Origin: Patiria pectinifera
Lineage: Eukaryota; Echinodermata; Asteroidea; Valvatida; Asterinidae
Direction: 5' to 3'
DNA length: 64,000 nucleotides
NCBI GenBank assembly: GCA_029964075.1
Contig: CM057149.1
Span: forward strand, 5,404,465-5,468,464
In this document: positions 1-12,944 of the stretch, in pieces
Layout of the letters: the number at the start of each line of letters is the position of its first letter
How positions within the stretch are numbered: the first letter of the stretch is position 1
Notes under the pieces: generated by a model
The model's database searches: none
Seen by the model: only the letters and a program-made list of their open reading frames with translations
Told to the model about the DNA's origin: nothing
Made by a program: the position numbers and the translations under genes

Positions 1-73
1 AATGTATTTTTCTCCCTTCATGAAAATTCTGTAAAAGGCAAGGTACAATAGGCAATGATTTGGAAGTAAGGTA

Positions 74-3000
74 CTAAAACCTGGACTGTCTGCCGTACTC
101 CATCTCAAGTTCTCTCAGATTCTCCTCCAGCATCCTGACTTCGTCCGTTTTCTGCATCTCCTTGGCCTGTCTGATGTAGTTCCTGATGATATTCATCTGT
201 TGTATCATGGGATTGTCCGAGGATGCCATCAGCTCCGCCTGGCTCACCGCCGAGGGTTTCCAGCCTCCCTCCAGCGTCTTGGCTCCGCCCGTACTACTTT
301 TGGTCGGGGAGGTATCCTGCTTGTTCTTGTTGAGATTCAGGGGCCAGCTCGGGATGCGAACGTGGCCCTTTTTGGCGCTCTCCAGGGTCTTAAGGTCCCT
401 TTTCTCCTTTTCGAGTCTTTCGAGTCGTTCTTGTCGCTGGGCCTCGAGCTCGGCCTGTTTCTCCTCCTGGATGCGGCGGGTGATGGCGGCCCTCCGTTCC
501 GCTTTCAGTTTCTCAATTTCCTCTTTTGTCGGCAGGGTGACCATCGTGTGCATGTTGGCTTGGAGGAAGAGGGTGCAGTGGGTGCGAATCTTCTGAATCA
601 ACCGCAGGTGGGTACGACTGGAGTTGGTTGCAGATAGCCCCAAAATCTTCTTGCTGAAGTTGAACGATTCAAACAAAAAAGAAGAAACTTAACAAAAACA
701 TATCAAGAGTTTATGATCCATTTCTTGAATTGATCAGCCTAATCCTCCGTGATCTTTGTGGGAGTCATTATAGAGGATTTTGCAGTATTGAAGAATTCCG
801 TAGGATAAGGCACACCAAAACAGTTGCTGCTGGGTTCCTGTACAAGTGGCTTTTCGAAAGTTTCTTGGATGGTTTAAAGATGGTAAGATGGTTTCTTAAA
901 CTGGTCATGTTAGCAGGCATGCAACTGGGAATTTAGAAAAGCAAGGAAGTTCCAGACCATGACACAAGACTTTGTACAGTGTTTTTTTTTAATTGTAATG
1001 AGAAGTAAATAAAAAATTTAAAAAGAGGAAATCAGCGGATCCGAGAAAAAGTTCATGCCTGTGTTAGGAATGATTTTCAACTGAATGAACAGTTGATTTA
1101 TTTTTCTGTTGTGAGATACTACAGCACATGCATTACACAGAAACTTACCTGATAGTGTCAATCAGATCAAAGTTTTTCAATATTTTGGTTCGTTCTCTCT
1201 CCATTACATCCCGGCTAATGGTGGAGCTTCCATACCTGAACACAAAGAACAAGTAGGATTTAATCAATTTTATTACTCTTATTAACTAATAAATTTAAGA
1301 CCTGTTTATGCCGTTTTATGAAAGTGACCATGAACGCAAATGAGGATGTCATGACAAGCATTCATTCTCTGAGTTTGCACATTTGAACTGAACACACCGT
1401 GTTCAAAGAAGTCGAACACATTTTTACACAGGCAAATTTCGTTACAAATGTTTGTGACGTCAAACGTGCCTCAAATTCGTTTTTGATGATGGATGAACTG
1501 GCCTGTAGCTAGGACTGACATTTCAATCTCCAAAGTATCTTCCACAAAGACGTTTTTCTCGTTGCATTTAAAAATGTGAAGACTTTTACCATACGCCAGT
1601 TTCAACTGCGCATATGTGCACAATGATATGGGGTCACAGGTCATTCGGACAAACGCTCATCGAACGCGCATGAACATGCAGGGAGACAGGGGCATGACGC
1701 TTGGTGTTATTTACCAGCAGAATGGGCATCCGCGTATCATTGCCTACCATCACGTCAGCAACTTCATTGCGATACCGAACTGGCTTATTTACTTATTTCA
1801 GGCCATTCCACTTAGAATTTAAAACAAGTTTTAATTTGGCCGTTTCCGAAAACCTCAGAATTTATCACACTGACAGGATGACTAATAAGGGAATAACAGT
1901 GTGAGTAGCCGGTCTTCACTGCGTGATAATGATGGGTGTGTGGCGGGATAATGACCGAGGACGGAGGTCCATTCGTCCGTGTCGGTGGTCCACCCACCCA
2001 CCCACCGCCACGACAGCACTCTCAACCTTCTTGTTATTCCCATTAATAAATACCTTTTTAACGAAATAAACAGTTAAAATGCTCCAATTTTGTGACTTTT
2101 TTCCGGCGATATTTCCAGACTTTTTTGTGTTCAAGTTCATGGGCCATATTTTAGCTTATGCGTGGTACCCTGTCTCTTCAATAAGCGTTGTTATATACAC
2201 CACAGCCAGGCCCAGGCTGCGCTGGACAATTGCAACGTCTTCATTGCGTACGCGTACGACTTCTGCTGCCATAGCCAAACAAATTACAACAATGTTTTCA
2301 TATTTTCACCTTATGGAGGAAGCTGAAATTTCGTTTACACATTCCTTGTGTCCAGATTTACAAAGATGCTTGGTTTAGGAAAGGTAAATATGTCGATGGG
2401 CGAAGTATTTACAGAAAATAAATCGTAGATCTACGCTTTCGTTGTAACATCCTCAGTATAGTGCACTGCCGCTGTACGATGTCGTTTCAAAACTTCCTTA
2501 CGCGCGCCCACCAATAGCAACTGTGTCAGTCTCACGCGAAGGTGGTTAAGCGCATGTGCAGTGCTGTATTGTTACAAGCTGCCGTATGACTGTTGTAAAT
2601 TTAGCCAATCATTGCCTTCCATGGGGCTGGATCAATGCTGGTTCAGGGGCCATTTATTCGCTTGTTCTTTGAAGCCGGTCATTATCACCGTTAAAGCCCG
2701 GCCACGAGATCACGTCTCGACCAATCAGAAACCATCAACTCTCCAAGGTATTTATTAATACAATATATTGGTTGAAAGTCCATATTTAACCAGCATGGTA
2801 CTGTAAATATTTGATTTCATTATCAGTGAACATATTGACTTCCGTTTAAATATTCGCTTCCAACAGGACTAAAGGTCTAATTCTGGAACCTGCATGCTAC
2901 AAGAATAGCGGTAACAATGACAGGATAGTAATGACGGCTTCTAATTTGAAAAACCCTACAAACTGTGGACCAATTTGTATATCACAGAATGGCAAGATCA

Positions 3001-6000
3001 AACATACATTATTTATTTGTACTTACAAGAGTGATTCCACTTTGGGATTGTACACAGACAATTGTGCAATGACGTGATTTTTTACCTCTGTGAGTCTCTG
3101 TAGAAAAAAAACAAAAAGATTTGGTTAAAGTGGTCAGAAATTGCCTCAGATCGCACCACAGAGCATTTAGAATCCCTTAAATGGACCTGAACCCCACGCC
3201 GTCATTTTTGGGGCCTACTTTTTGGGGTACCAAAAAAAATTTGTTTGCCCCCCTCAAAATTGTGTTCTGGATCAGCCCATGCATTAAGGGGGTTGAATAA
3301 AATTCAATAAAAATTACATAAAATGAACAGTCTATGGGTTGAAATAATTCATCAATGTACCAATACTGCCCAATAAAAAATTAACTAGTTACTCGTCCCC
3401 GCCCACTTCTTTTCCCACCGGCCTCTTTTGTTTTTCCTCTTTTTTTCTAAATTCATACATTTGCAATATATTTTGCAAACTGTCAATATACTGTCTTTTT
3501 TATGTTCACAACAAAGTTATAGCAATGTCGAAAGGTTGACCGCACCTTTGGACACAATTTTGTATCAGCAAATGAGTTGAGGACATGGATGAATCCATCC
3601 GCCATCTTGGAAAATCCGCCATCTTGGATCGAAAAAAAGGGGACCGCCTACTTAATTTCTTACAAAAGGCAGCACGAGAGATTTTTTGTTTACTCGGCCT
3701 TATCAAGGTGTGATGACTTAAAACACAAACAAAATACTGTAAGTTATCAGAAATCCATATTCGAGAGAAAATTTAAAAATGTACCTCCAAAGTCAAAGTT
3801 GAAAACAAATAAGCAATATGACTGAGATGTAAACACTAAAAAAAAAATAATAAAACTCTAAACACATGGACATGGGCAACATATGGTGAAGTGCCATAAT
3901 TTAAGTTTATAATTAGGCCCCAAAAACATAGGTAGGTAGCAAATTTTTTTGGGGGGGGGCAATTCTTTATTGTGTACGATGATATGGAGGTATCCGCGTG
4001 TAGTCAAGGGTAAAAGGTAGTAATTGATGATTTTCAAGGTTTTTTCCTCATTTTTCCCAAAACAAAATTAGGTAGGGGCTATGAAAATAGGGTAGGTAGG
4101 GTAAACCGAAGGCAGAACTTTTATTACAGATCTCATGCACCGCAAGAATAGACTATTACAGAAATAAAATGTAAGATTCTTACCTGGTACAATAAGACAA
4201 GGTTGGATTTAATGACCTTCTCTCGGACTGCTTGTAGTCTCCTTACCAGCAGTTGATCGCAGTTTTTGCAGAGCCTCAATGTCCCACTCATATCCTCATC
4301 ATCTCCCCCCTCTGCACTCTTGTCTTTCCTCGCCTGCTCCCTCTGATGATCCCTCAGTAATTCCTCCTCGGATTTCAACAAATTTTCTTTAAAAAAGAAA
4401 AACAAAAAAAACCCATTTTATATAGGATTTCAAGTAGTGGTGGGATTTAAATCCGGATTTTTTTAAAATTCAGTTTGAACTCCACTATTCGGTCTCAATT
4501 TTGGAAACAGGATATTGGAATCTAACCTTAAAAAAATTAAGCCTTACATTTATTTTGTCACGCAGGCTAGAGAAAACAACTAGAATATCCCCCAATTTGC
4601 TCCATGGTCTCTGATTGTAATTGCATTTACTTGCTAGTGGTCTTTTTGATGCAGTTACCATCCATTTTGTTTTCAACATTACAGCTGTGCACCCGATTTT
4701 GATGAAACCCATCGTAAGTTACGATGGCACAGCGATGCGACGCGTCGTATCCCGAAGATGCGTCGCAGCTGTGACTTGCCTGCGATCCATTTCACAAAAC
4801 ACGTCGTAAGTGCGACGCGTCGTAGGTGTATTTATAGCACAATTAGGCGCCTGTTTTATGTATTTAGTCAGCGTACAGTAAATAGTTGTCTGGTATTTAA
4901 CGAAGAGTCGTCGGATCTCCTCTCAAAATTGTTTAAAACGTAAAACAAAATGGCGGACGTGTGATGCAATTTTAAAGGAAAACAAGCTCTCAGTGGACTG
5001 TATAGCTACTTTGAAATTTCAACTGCAATATTCCAGGCTAATTCATAATTATTCAATGCATTTTCTATTTACAACTTTACACACATTGTCTCTGTATTAC
5101 AAAATTGAAGCCGACTTTTTCCCTCAACACAAATCAGGTATTTCTACCTCTTACACCAAGTGAACGGTGCTCTGAATGGTCTTATGTATTGTTTAAGTGA
5201 AGCAGAGAGTAGTTTATTGAGGGGTACAGGCACTTCCAGAATTATGTTACATGTACATGTATGTCCGTAACTGAGCTCATTTTATGAGCTCAGTGAATGA
5301 ATCCTGAAAATGTATTTTTTAAATCTTATTCATCCATCATCTAGTAATGGTCAAGGAGATTACAGACTAGGAGTTTTGGATCACTTCTCAGTGCATAAAT
5401 CCTAAAAATGTATTTTTCAAATCTTATACATCCATCATCTAATAATGGTCACTGAGATTACAGACCAGGAGTTTTGGATCACTTCTCAGTGCATAAATCC
5501 TGAAAATGTATTTTTCAAATCTTATAAATCCATCATCTAGTAATGGTCTCTGAGATTACAGACTAGGAGTTTTGGATCATTTCTCTGAATCATTAATTAG
5601 ATATCATGGTTAATGGGCTCTGTCATGGACATTACACTTTCTTTCATAGCACTGGAAATGCCTGTACCTTTTTCATGAAAATTAGAAGTCAAAAACTCAA
5701 ATGGTTTTCCATTTAGCATGTTAAGCAAAACTGACTTACCACTACAAGCGTTTGGTAGGAAGTCGGAACATTTCAAGCAGGCGATGTTGCCACACAGGCG
5801 ACAGTGGTGACGCCTCAGGGACAGACCGAAACGCTCCATGCAATACGGACAAAACTTCATGGAGGAATCTTCCTTCCAAGGCACCACTGTCTTCTCAAAG
5901 GCTGAGGACGAAGAAATCAAATAGATAGGATCTTGTGTTTTTTTCCCAATTTTAGGCATATATATGTGATGCGATCAAGCTAAATGAGTCGTTTGTCGAC

Positions 6001-9000
6001 CCTGCTAATTTTTTTTTTTTTTACAGATTTGAAAAGAGCACAATCTCAGCATTACTGCTGTGAAAACCGCATGCTGATACCATCTTTAGTTCAAAAATTA
6101 TGGAAGTCGGAGACTGTTGTCAACTTAACCAATTTAGGTCCAGTGCGGATAGCTGGTAAACTTCCCAAATTGTCAAGTGTTGACTGTCAATTGTAAGTTT
6201 TACGCTCCACAGGGCCGATTGGGTAGTGGAAGAATTACATTTTTAGCTTTGCATAACAATTGACTTTTTGCGGGACAAATTTAATTCAAGTGCAAACGAA
6301 GGGTAGAATAATCACAATGGAAGGTTATCACCTGCGGTAACTTTTACGGAATTAAGGCCAACGCGGCTTAAGTGCATCTAAATGTTTTTGAAAGTTTATC
6401 ACAGCATACTAAGTCTTTCTGGATAAAATTGCTATTCCTTTTTGTATTAAACTTAGATGAGTTTTTAAAAGCAGAATACAAACTAATTATACTTTTGACT
6501 GTGGATGGACATGTACAAGCAAATGTTCAATGGGAATATTTAAATGTTAATTGTAATATAAAGTCCAGTCACAAGTCCAGTAATTTTTAATATAAAGTAC
6601 ATGTACATGCACTTTAAGTTTTGTAAAGAAAATGTGTATCTAATGATTAATATTTGGTGATGTGGGCTTTTGACTGACATGCAATATGTTGGACCATGTG
6701 CCTCCCGTCAGTGTTTTGGGGGATGGGATTGGGTGGGGTTTCAAGGGAGGTTTGGGCTTCATGCACAGGGATTTGCATAAATGTCAGGAATGTGTACAGC
6801 AAAGACAGCCATAAAACTGTTGCCACAAATGGTATCACACTTTTGAACAATCAAAGGACTATGGGGGAAAAAAGTTGTTTTGTAGCAGTCTTGGTGGAAT
6901 TGGTGTCAATTACAAAATAATTGGAAATCAAGAATTTGAATTTCCTTCCATTTTCACGGCTCTAGTTGCAATATGATTTACAATCTGAGACATGTAACTG
7001 TGCTTTATAATTTGTGAACCAATAAGCTACTGACACATGTATACAACTGTGTTGTCCCTATCCTGCTCTGTACTGTAACTGAGGAACACGATATACAAAA
7101 AGTGGGTTCAAACAAATTGTCCTGTGCCAAAGAAAAGGACGTTAGTAGCCCAGGCACGCAAACTTCACTTTTGGAAATAAGCAGTTTAAAGGTTTCTAAA
7201 TTAAAAATCCTATAAGCCTGAAATTTTGAAATATGTGAAATAATTTGAATAATATTGTGCATTTTAATTTCAAAATATGACTTAAATTTAAATTATTTAC
7301 ATTTTTATGCTAACAACCTTTCACCGGGAACTCCTTCTGCCTTAAATGTGCGCTTAAGCGGCATGTCAAATCATAACAACCTTCTGCTGGGAATGAACTT
7401 TGCTTTACCTACCCACTTCAGTGCGACGTTAGCGTATTGGGAACATGGTTTGCTACGATAGTATTACACACCAATGTTATTATGCTGGGGAAAAAATAAT
7501 ACAAAAACCTCTTTTCGTGTTCTGTATACTGTTAATTAGGTCAGAATGACGTAGCCCCATGAGGCAAAAAGTATACCAAATGAATGATATTTCAATACCC
7601 CAAAAAACATGAATTTGACCTTTTGACCCATTTTTCATGTGACCTTCTTCCCCGCACCCAACTTAATGTTGATTTCATTTGAAAAGGCAATGGAGTGAAA
7701 TGTGTATGGGGAGGGCAACAAAACCAAAACGAAAGAATAACTGGAATAATTACAAGCCCTTCATTATGTAAGTTTTTTTACGAGTAAATTCAAGCTTTTT
7801 TTCAAATTATTCAAATCAGACATATTGAAGGAGGGTTTCTGTTTTAAAAAAAAATCAGCTGATAAAAGAAATGCGTTTGAAGAAAATATCCGGAGAGAAG
7901 TGCAGATAAAGGAAGCGCTTGCAATCATTTTCCAATACGTCTTTCAATAGGATACACATTTGTGTCCATACCTCTTCGAGCCCGTTTACCTTTACGCTTG
8001 GACGGTTCGGCGCACTCGTGGTTGAACTTGACCAGTTTCTCCAAGCGTATTAGCAGCTTGTTTGTTTCTACGGTGTTGCGGTCGACGTGCGAGCTACGCT
8101 GCCCTCTGAAGTACTCGTAATAGCCACGCGTGGCTCCTGCGGCAAAATTGACAGGAAACCGAATCAGAGTAGTGGCACAAGTTTGGATGTTGTCGATTCT
8201 TGAGAACGCATGTTTCAATTACAATTGAGTTCATTGAGTGTTCATACACTGTACATCCACTCACCCAGTTCCTGTGGGGGCCACTGCGTATCATCGATGC
8301 CGCAGACGCGTGATGTCGGCGTCGTCAACCCAGGACTTCTCTCACCCTCATCCTCGTCAGCCTCTGCAACCTCCCGCTCCACGGGTTGCTCCTCTGTCTT
8401 GCCCAGAAACTTCTTGGCTTTGCCTTGGAGAGAATAAGAGCATGAGAAATGAGACTTGAAAAAGATTGATGAGATTTGAAGGTTTGCATGGTGGAAAGAT
8501 ACTAAGACAAGAGAAGTTTGCGGTAGCACCATGTGAATAAATCTCTTTTGTGAGTTTGTGTGGTTCTGAAAAGAACTGGATGGACTCGACCTTTCGAATA
8601 GTATGCTCTGCCCATCTTGTGCACACGGGCGTTGCCAGACCACATTGAATTGGGGCGTTATTTATTTCTTATTTTAACTGGGCAGCCCATTCATGGAATC
8701 CACTGGTCTCCCAAGGGGCCCAATAGAGAGAAGACAGTGGGAAGAAAGTACAGTTTTTAGATGTGGGAGGAAAACCCCAGAATTGAATATTCTGAGGAAA
8801 ACCCACGGAATCAGGTAGGGACTGAAAACCCAAGCCACATACTGGCCCAGGCAGGAATCGAACCCAGGTCAAAGCAATGGACAGTAAGTGAATTAGCTAA
8901 GGCAGTGTATCAGGCGAAGTTAGAAAATTGGTGTGGTCATGCCGAAGAGTTTCTGTGAATGTCAAACTTTATAGTTGCATCAAATCCCACAAAAATTCTC

Positions 9001-9265
9001 TCTATTCCTCTAACATCCCCGATCCCACAAAGTCCTCCACAACATCCTGGTGGATTCTAGAGGATTTTGGAGGGTTAGGGTTATAATAAAAAAGCAATTT
9101 ACCTAAGAAACCCTTGAGATGGTGAAGCACAGCTTTATCCTCGTGGGTGTGATTCTCCTCAAAGTGGGTCTGCAGCTGGAAGACCGAGTTGAGATCCTGC
9201 ATGCAGATTGGGCACAGGAAGCCCTCGCGGACAGCGGAATCGTCCCCGCTGACTGATGCTGACAT
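74..9265 (-). CDS. RBSN: Rabenosyn-5 (FYVE-finger Rab effector), complete, 8 coding exons
   Basis: Early-endosome tethering and recycling factor; the family binds PI3P and Rab4/Rab5 and works with VPS45. Coding exons with GT/AG ends and matching phases are 9265-9103, 8423-8265, 8136-7972, 5901-5740, 4386-4184, 3097-3027, 1235-1149 and 653-74, giving 1,590 nt, 529 residues and a TAG stop at 76-74. Residues about 14-40 are a C2H2 finger (FLCPICMQDL, then THFEENH). The FYVE finger (about 172-265) is split over two exons, with RRHHCRLCG as the lipid-binding core and a late C-x2-C pair (LCKNC). A charged helix follows LPTKEEIEKLK, and residues 481-523 form the Rab-binding helical hairpin (IRQAKEMQKTDEVRMLEENL). 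Vertebrate rabenosyn is about 780 residues with a second hairpin and NPF motifs; neither is present here. The start ATG at 9265 has a good context (CCGCAATG). Introns of 128 to 2,070 bp hold repeats listed separately. Identification is secure. Confidence 0.96.
3150..3270. repeat. Dispersed repeat, copy 1 (second copy near 54180-54390)
   Basis: The words CACCACAGAGCAT, TAGAATCC and CCCCACGCC occur here and again, in the same order, near 54223-54290. It lies in a rabenosyn intron and is followed by short poly-C runs. No coding potential is seen, and the family is not recognised. Confidence 0.6.
4690..4835. repeat. CGTCG-rich inverted repeat in a rabenosyn intron
   Basis: Repeated words of the type GCGACGCGTCGTA, TGCGTCGCAGC and GTGCGACGCGTCGTAGG form overlapping inverted repeats. 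This CpG-rich patch stands out from the AT-rich intron. It is probably a short inverted-repeat transposon remnant; ends and TSD were not resolved. Confidence 0.4.
5294..5590. repeat. Three tandem copies of a ~100-bp unit
   Basis: The unit, starting at ATCCTGAAAATGTATTTTT and ending GGAGTTTTGGATCA, repeats at about 5296, 5396 and 5496 with few differences. It lies in the rabenosyn intron close to the FYVE exon at 5740-5901. Copies are nearly identical, so the expansion is recent. Confidence 0.85.
8640..8900 (-). mobile_element. tRNA-derived SINE fragment
   Basis: Read on the minus strand, GGGTTCGATTCCTGCC (near 8855-8870) is a good Pol III B box. On the plus strand the words GTGGGAGGAAAACC and GAGGAAAACCCACGGAA are typical of the 3' domain of a SINE family spread through fishes and marine invertebrates. 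It lies in rabenosyn intron 1. Family naming is from memory of the motif type; no search was run. Confidence 0.6.
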
Positions 9266-9435
9266 TGCGGCCAGACGAGTCCTGCTTAGCTACTGGCTTA
9301 GTGTATGACAGGCGGAGTTAGCAGGTGACGCTAAAAACAAGAAAGGGAGACAGTCAAGTTTGAAATGTTCAAAGCAATCTTTGCCTGGAAGACCTGCAGC
9401 CGATTGTACGAAACAGTGCGTAACTTACGCCATAT

Positions 9436-9665
9436 GTAGTATAGTAATTACGAGTAGGTACAGAAGCATAGATCATTTTCTTTCCTTGTTATATGAATTA
9501 TTTCCCCTTTAACCGCTATACATTTCATTGAACATTACAAACATACAAATTATAATTATGTAAATTGTAATTAAGCTGTACAAAGTACTACAAATTACAA
9601 TGTTTGTTAAGATTGCGCACAATTCATAATTGCGCACGTGATTTTCCCACGCAATCTTAAGTAGG
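9436..9665. repeat. Dispersed repeat R1, copy 1
   Basis: Shares GTACAGAAGCAT, CATTTTCTTTCC, AACCGCTATACA, TTGTTAAGATTG and CAATCTTAAG, in order, with 12945-13112. An inner palindrome-like segment (GATTGCGCAC to GTGATTTTCCCACGCAATC) suggests an inverted-repeat transposon remnant. Confidence 0.65.
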
Positions 9666-11494
9666 GAGGACGGCACTTTTTGCATTTTTTTAGATTTCAC
9701 AGACAAATTTGGCATCATTGAAAAGCTTATAACCTGAGGATTACAACGGTGCTAAAATTAGCTTCGTGGCTTCTTCTGGTGAGGAGTTATGACAATTTAA
9801 ATGACAATTTTTAGGGGGTAGTTTTCTGTCAGCATTTTTCAATCAGACTCCACAAAATTTCTAAAGTAATTACTTATGTATTTTCAAAGAAATATAAAAT
9901 AGATTTGGTACGAACAGACAGAGCAGGAACTACCAAATACAGTGCTTTTTAAATTAGCCTCGTATCTGTTTCATAGGTGGAGTTAAAGGCTTTGCAAGAC
10001 CAACCAAATGTTTAGGAGGTTTTGAACAATGGAGATTTCTCCATGTTTCCACTAAACATGCAACTTACATGTACTGATTACTTTATTATTATATTTTTGT
10101 TTTGATTCGCGGTAACACCATGTGATATTTATTAATATTTGTTATTAGTTTTTTTATTTATTAATTTGTTATTAATATGTGGTATTTTATTAATATTTGC
10201 AAGTCTCCCTCTTAGTCCTTCAGAAGCTGGTAGGAATAGATACTGGCATCACCAAAATAATGTTGAACCAGTCTGGATGAACAATGAGGCAGGCATATGA
10301 GCAACACCATGCAATGGAGATTTGTCTGACCAAATTGTGGATTCAGTGTTGTCAATTTCAAGTTCTAATGAAAACAAAATCACAAAATAAATTTATAAAC
10401 CTAACTTGTTAGGCTAGTTCAACAAATGATTTCACAGATGAGTCAAGCATATAACTTGATGAGTGCACACTTTGCAAGTATGCACAAGGGTCCTATGCAT
10501 AAAAGGTACTGAATGAAGACCATGCAGTTGTTATCAACGTAAGTGTTAAGGATAAGAATACTTGGGTGGTGTAAAATGAGATTTATTAAAAAAAAAAAAA
10601 GTAGCACTGCCAAATGCATGTAGTAAACTACCCTAGTATTTAGTACAAAATCTAGCTCATTTTTATCTACCAAATCTGTAGTCATGTGAATAAAGAACTT
10701 ACATGCAAAGTTGTACAAAACATGCAGCCATGTGTATATTAATTAATAAATTTTTATTGATAAATTGTGTCTTCTCACTTTTTTAATATTATTTCCAACT
10801 TTCTTGGCCTGGTTGAATTGACAGGTTGCACATTATAAAGTGTGCATGGCCCAGAACACACTTGACATGTACCATCAAATTTGACCCCTTTCCTAAAAGT
10901 CCTTTGCGGGTTGAGTGCGACATAAAAATTTTTTTTTTTTAGGGTTCCATTGGCTTTGGAAGACTCCAAAGTTTCCTAAAATCAACCTTACAAGCTCCGT
11001 AATCCCCATTTTAATAAGGTTTTCCTGAAACAAAGCTCAAGTTTTGAACCACAAAATCAATTTTTGCTTCGCAATTTTTCACTAAAAGTTCATTTTCTTA
11101 GGTTAAAATTGCAATAAAATCGACAAGTTTGGTACTATCAGAAAGCTGAATTCATTCTCTGTCCAAATCTCACAACGAAAAACTCCTCACCCAGACCTTT
11201 CGCGCGAACAATGAGTAAAAACGAGAAAACGATTACGTGTTCCAAAAACAAAATAGCCGTGTCCACGAAAAAAGTCTCTCTCGCAAAATAGAAGTTTAAC
11301 GATCAAATTTTCCTTCAAATTGTACGTAAGTTTTAAATTAAATGGCATCAATCAAACAAACATATTTTCCTCTTTATTTTGGTGAGTTTTCTTTGACTTT
11401 GGGGCAGTATTTATACTAGAAATCAACAATTTAAAAAAGAACATTTTAGTGTGGTGTCAGATTGAAAGGCGAAAAATCGCCCTGCCGCTGGTCT

Positions 11495-11850
11495 CGCTAT
11501 CTTAAGAATGAGCACTCATTCTTCAGATTCGTGCTCATTCTTAAGAATGCGCGCTCGTTCTTAAGAATGAGCGCTCGTTCTTAAGAATGAGCGCTCATTC
11601 TTTTGCATGAATTGCAAGAAAGCGCACACCTCCATCAGGCATTTAGCATAAGCAGCAGCGCAGATACACACTAGGTCTAGGCCTACACACTCACAGTGGT
11701 GGTGTTGTGCCCATTCTTGAAAATCACGCATTCTCGAAAATGGGCAGGCACATTCTCGAGAATGTGCAACTGGATCCTTGCTCAATCTTGGCAAAAAATA
11801 ACTCTTCCAGATTGAGCGCACATTCTTGAGAATGCGCGACAAGATAACGG
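11495..11850. repeat. Cluster of ATTCTTAAGAAT / GAGCGCTC palindromes
   Basis: The perfect palindromes ATTCTTAAGAAT and GAGCGCTC alternate several times between about 11499 and 11602. Looser forms (ATTCTCGAGAAT, ATTCTTGAGAAT) follow to about 11835. The same pair appears at 13101-13150 at the end of repeat R1. Probably subterminal repeats of a foldback transposon; the outer ends were not resolved. Confidence 0.7.
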
Positions 11851-12364
11851 TCTTGTCGATGCCGAGCACCGGCTGCACTTGGCAAGTCTAGCTGCATCCT
11901 CGTTCACTGATTCTTAATAATTATACTGTTGCAACGCAAGGCGCTGAAAAGTATACGCGTATTGGGGGAGGGGACCAGGGGAAAAAATAAGAAGAAAGAA
12001 TTCAGATTTTTGGGATAATAAAAGAGGGGGGGGACGTAAGAATGAAGAATGTGAAGAATGAGAATGAATGCTGCGACATCCCATAGTGCTAATGCTATTT
12101 CCCATTTAAATTGCCACCAATTTATTGTTCACACCCCACCATAACGTCGCAGAGCTGGATTCTATCTAGTCAAAAGAGCAATTTTGGCAGCTTCTGGACA
12201 TCGGTTTTTTTTTCGTGGCACGCATATGATACATACAGGGACTTGTACTTGTCTAGCCTAAACAAAGCACTTCCCAGACTAGTTCCCAGTCCTCCGTTAT
12301 TACAAAACTTCCCATAAGTAGGCAGGAAAAAGCAATAATAACAGGTTTAATTTGATTCAAATTA

Positions 12365-12931
12365 GGTAGTGTATATTTTGCCGGAGGTAACGCCGGCAAA
12401 CTAACGTTTACTAAAGGTTTGCCGGCGGCAATCTATATCAACAGAGGGCGCTGTACTCTTTAAGATAGGGCTGAATTATAAGATGTATTAAATTCCCACC
12501 AAAGTTGTGTAGCACAGTTGGTGCAGTGGTTAAACAATAGCTCTAGTGAGTGGGATGTCCCGAGTTCGAATCCTGACCCCCGCCACAATTTTAAGGTTTT
12601 TTTTTCCCATCCTCAAATAAATAAGAATATTCTTCTTTTATTATTTTAATATGTCTCAAACATTTTATTGCAGAGTATTACTTTTTCTTTTTCAGATGTG
12701 TGGCGCTGGAGGATTTTTTTTAAAGGGAAATAAAGTCCGAAATTATAAAATGGTCTGATTCCCATCTTGTTAATACAAAAATACAACGATAATATTGGCA
12801 TGGAGCCAGACTAAAATTTGTCACCGGAAAATGTTTAAGTACAAAAAAACAGTAACTGCGCATGTTCAGTGCATATCCGGCAAACTAACGTTTACTGAAG
12901 GTTTGCCGTCTCCGGCAAAATATCCACTGCC
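12365..12931. mobile_element. Inverted-repeat element with 9-bp TSD TTCAAATTA
   Basis: Left end GGTAGTGTATATTTTGCCGG pairs with the right end CCGGCAAAATATCCACTGCC. Exact direct repeats TTCAAATTA flank it at 12356-12364 and 12932-12940. The inner arms carry CGGCAAACTAACGTTTACT at both ends. Between the arms sits a plus-strand tRNA-like module (12507-12585). No transposase is present, so it is non-autonomous. A 9-bp TSD would suit Mutator-like elements, but the superfamily is inferred. Confidence 0.85.
12507..12585 (+). repeat. tRNA-like Pol III module (SINE head) inside an inverted-repeat element
   Basis: TAGCACAGTTGGTGCAGTGG resembles a Pol III A box and GAGTTCGAATCCTG a B box, about 50 bp apart, as in tRNA-derived SINEs. 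Downstream, GGAGGATTTTTTTTAAAGGG and AAATAAAGTCC recur in inverse orientation in the element at 16080-16548. This is not a functional tRNA gene: the stems do not pair into a full cloverleaf. Confidence 0.6.
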
Positions 12932-12944
12932 TTCAAATTATCGT

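Noticed and set aside
654..676. Upstream extension of the last rabenosyn exon to an ATG at 676
   Set aside because: The CAG at 656-654 is the splice acceptor; joining at 653 restores the conserved SKKIL sequence, and the codons above are intronic.
12507..12585. Functional tRNA gene
   Set aside because: A-box and B-box-like words are present, but stems do not pair into a full cloverleaf and the copy sits in a transposon; the same holds for 16370-16455, 40722-40773 and 46727-46800.
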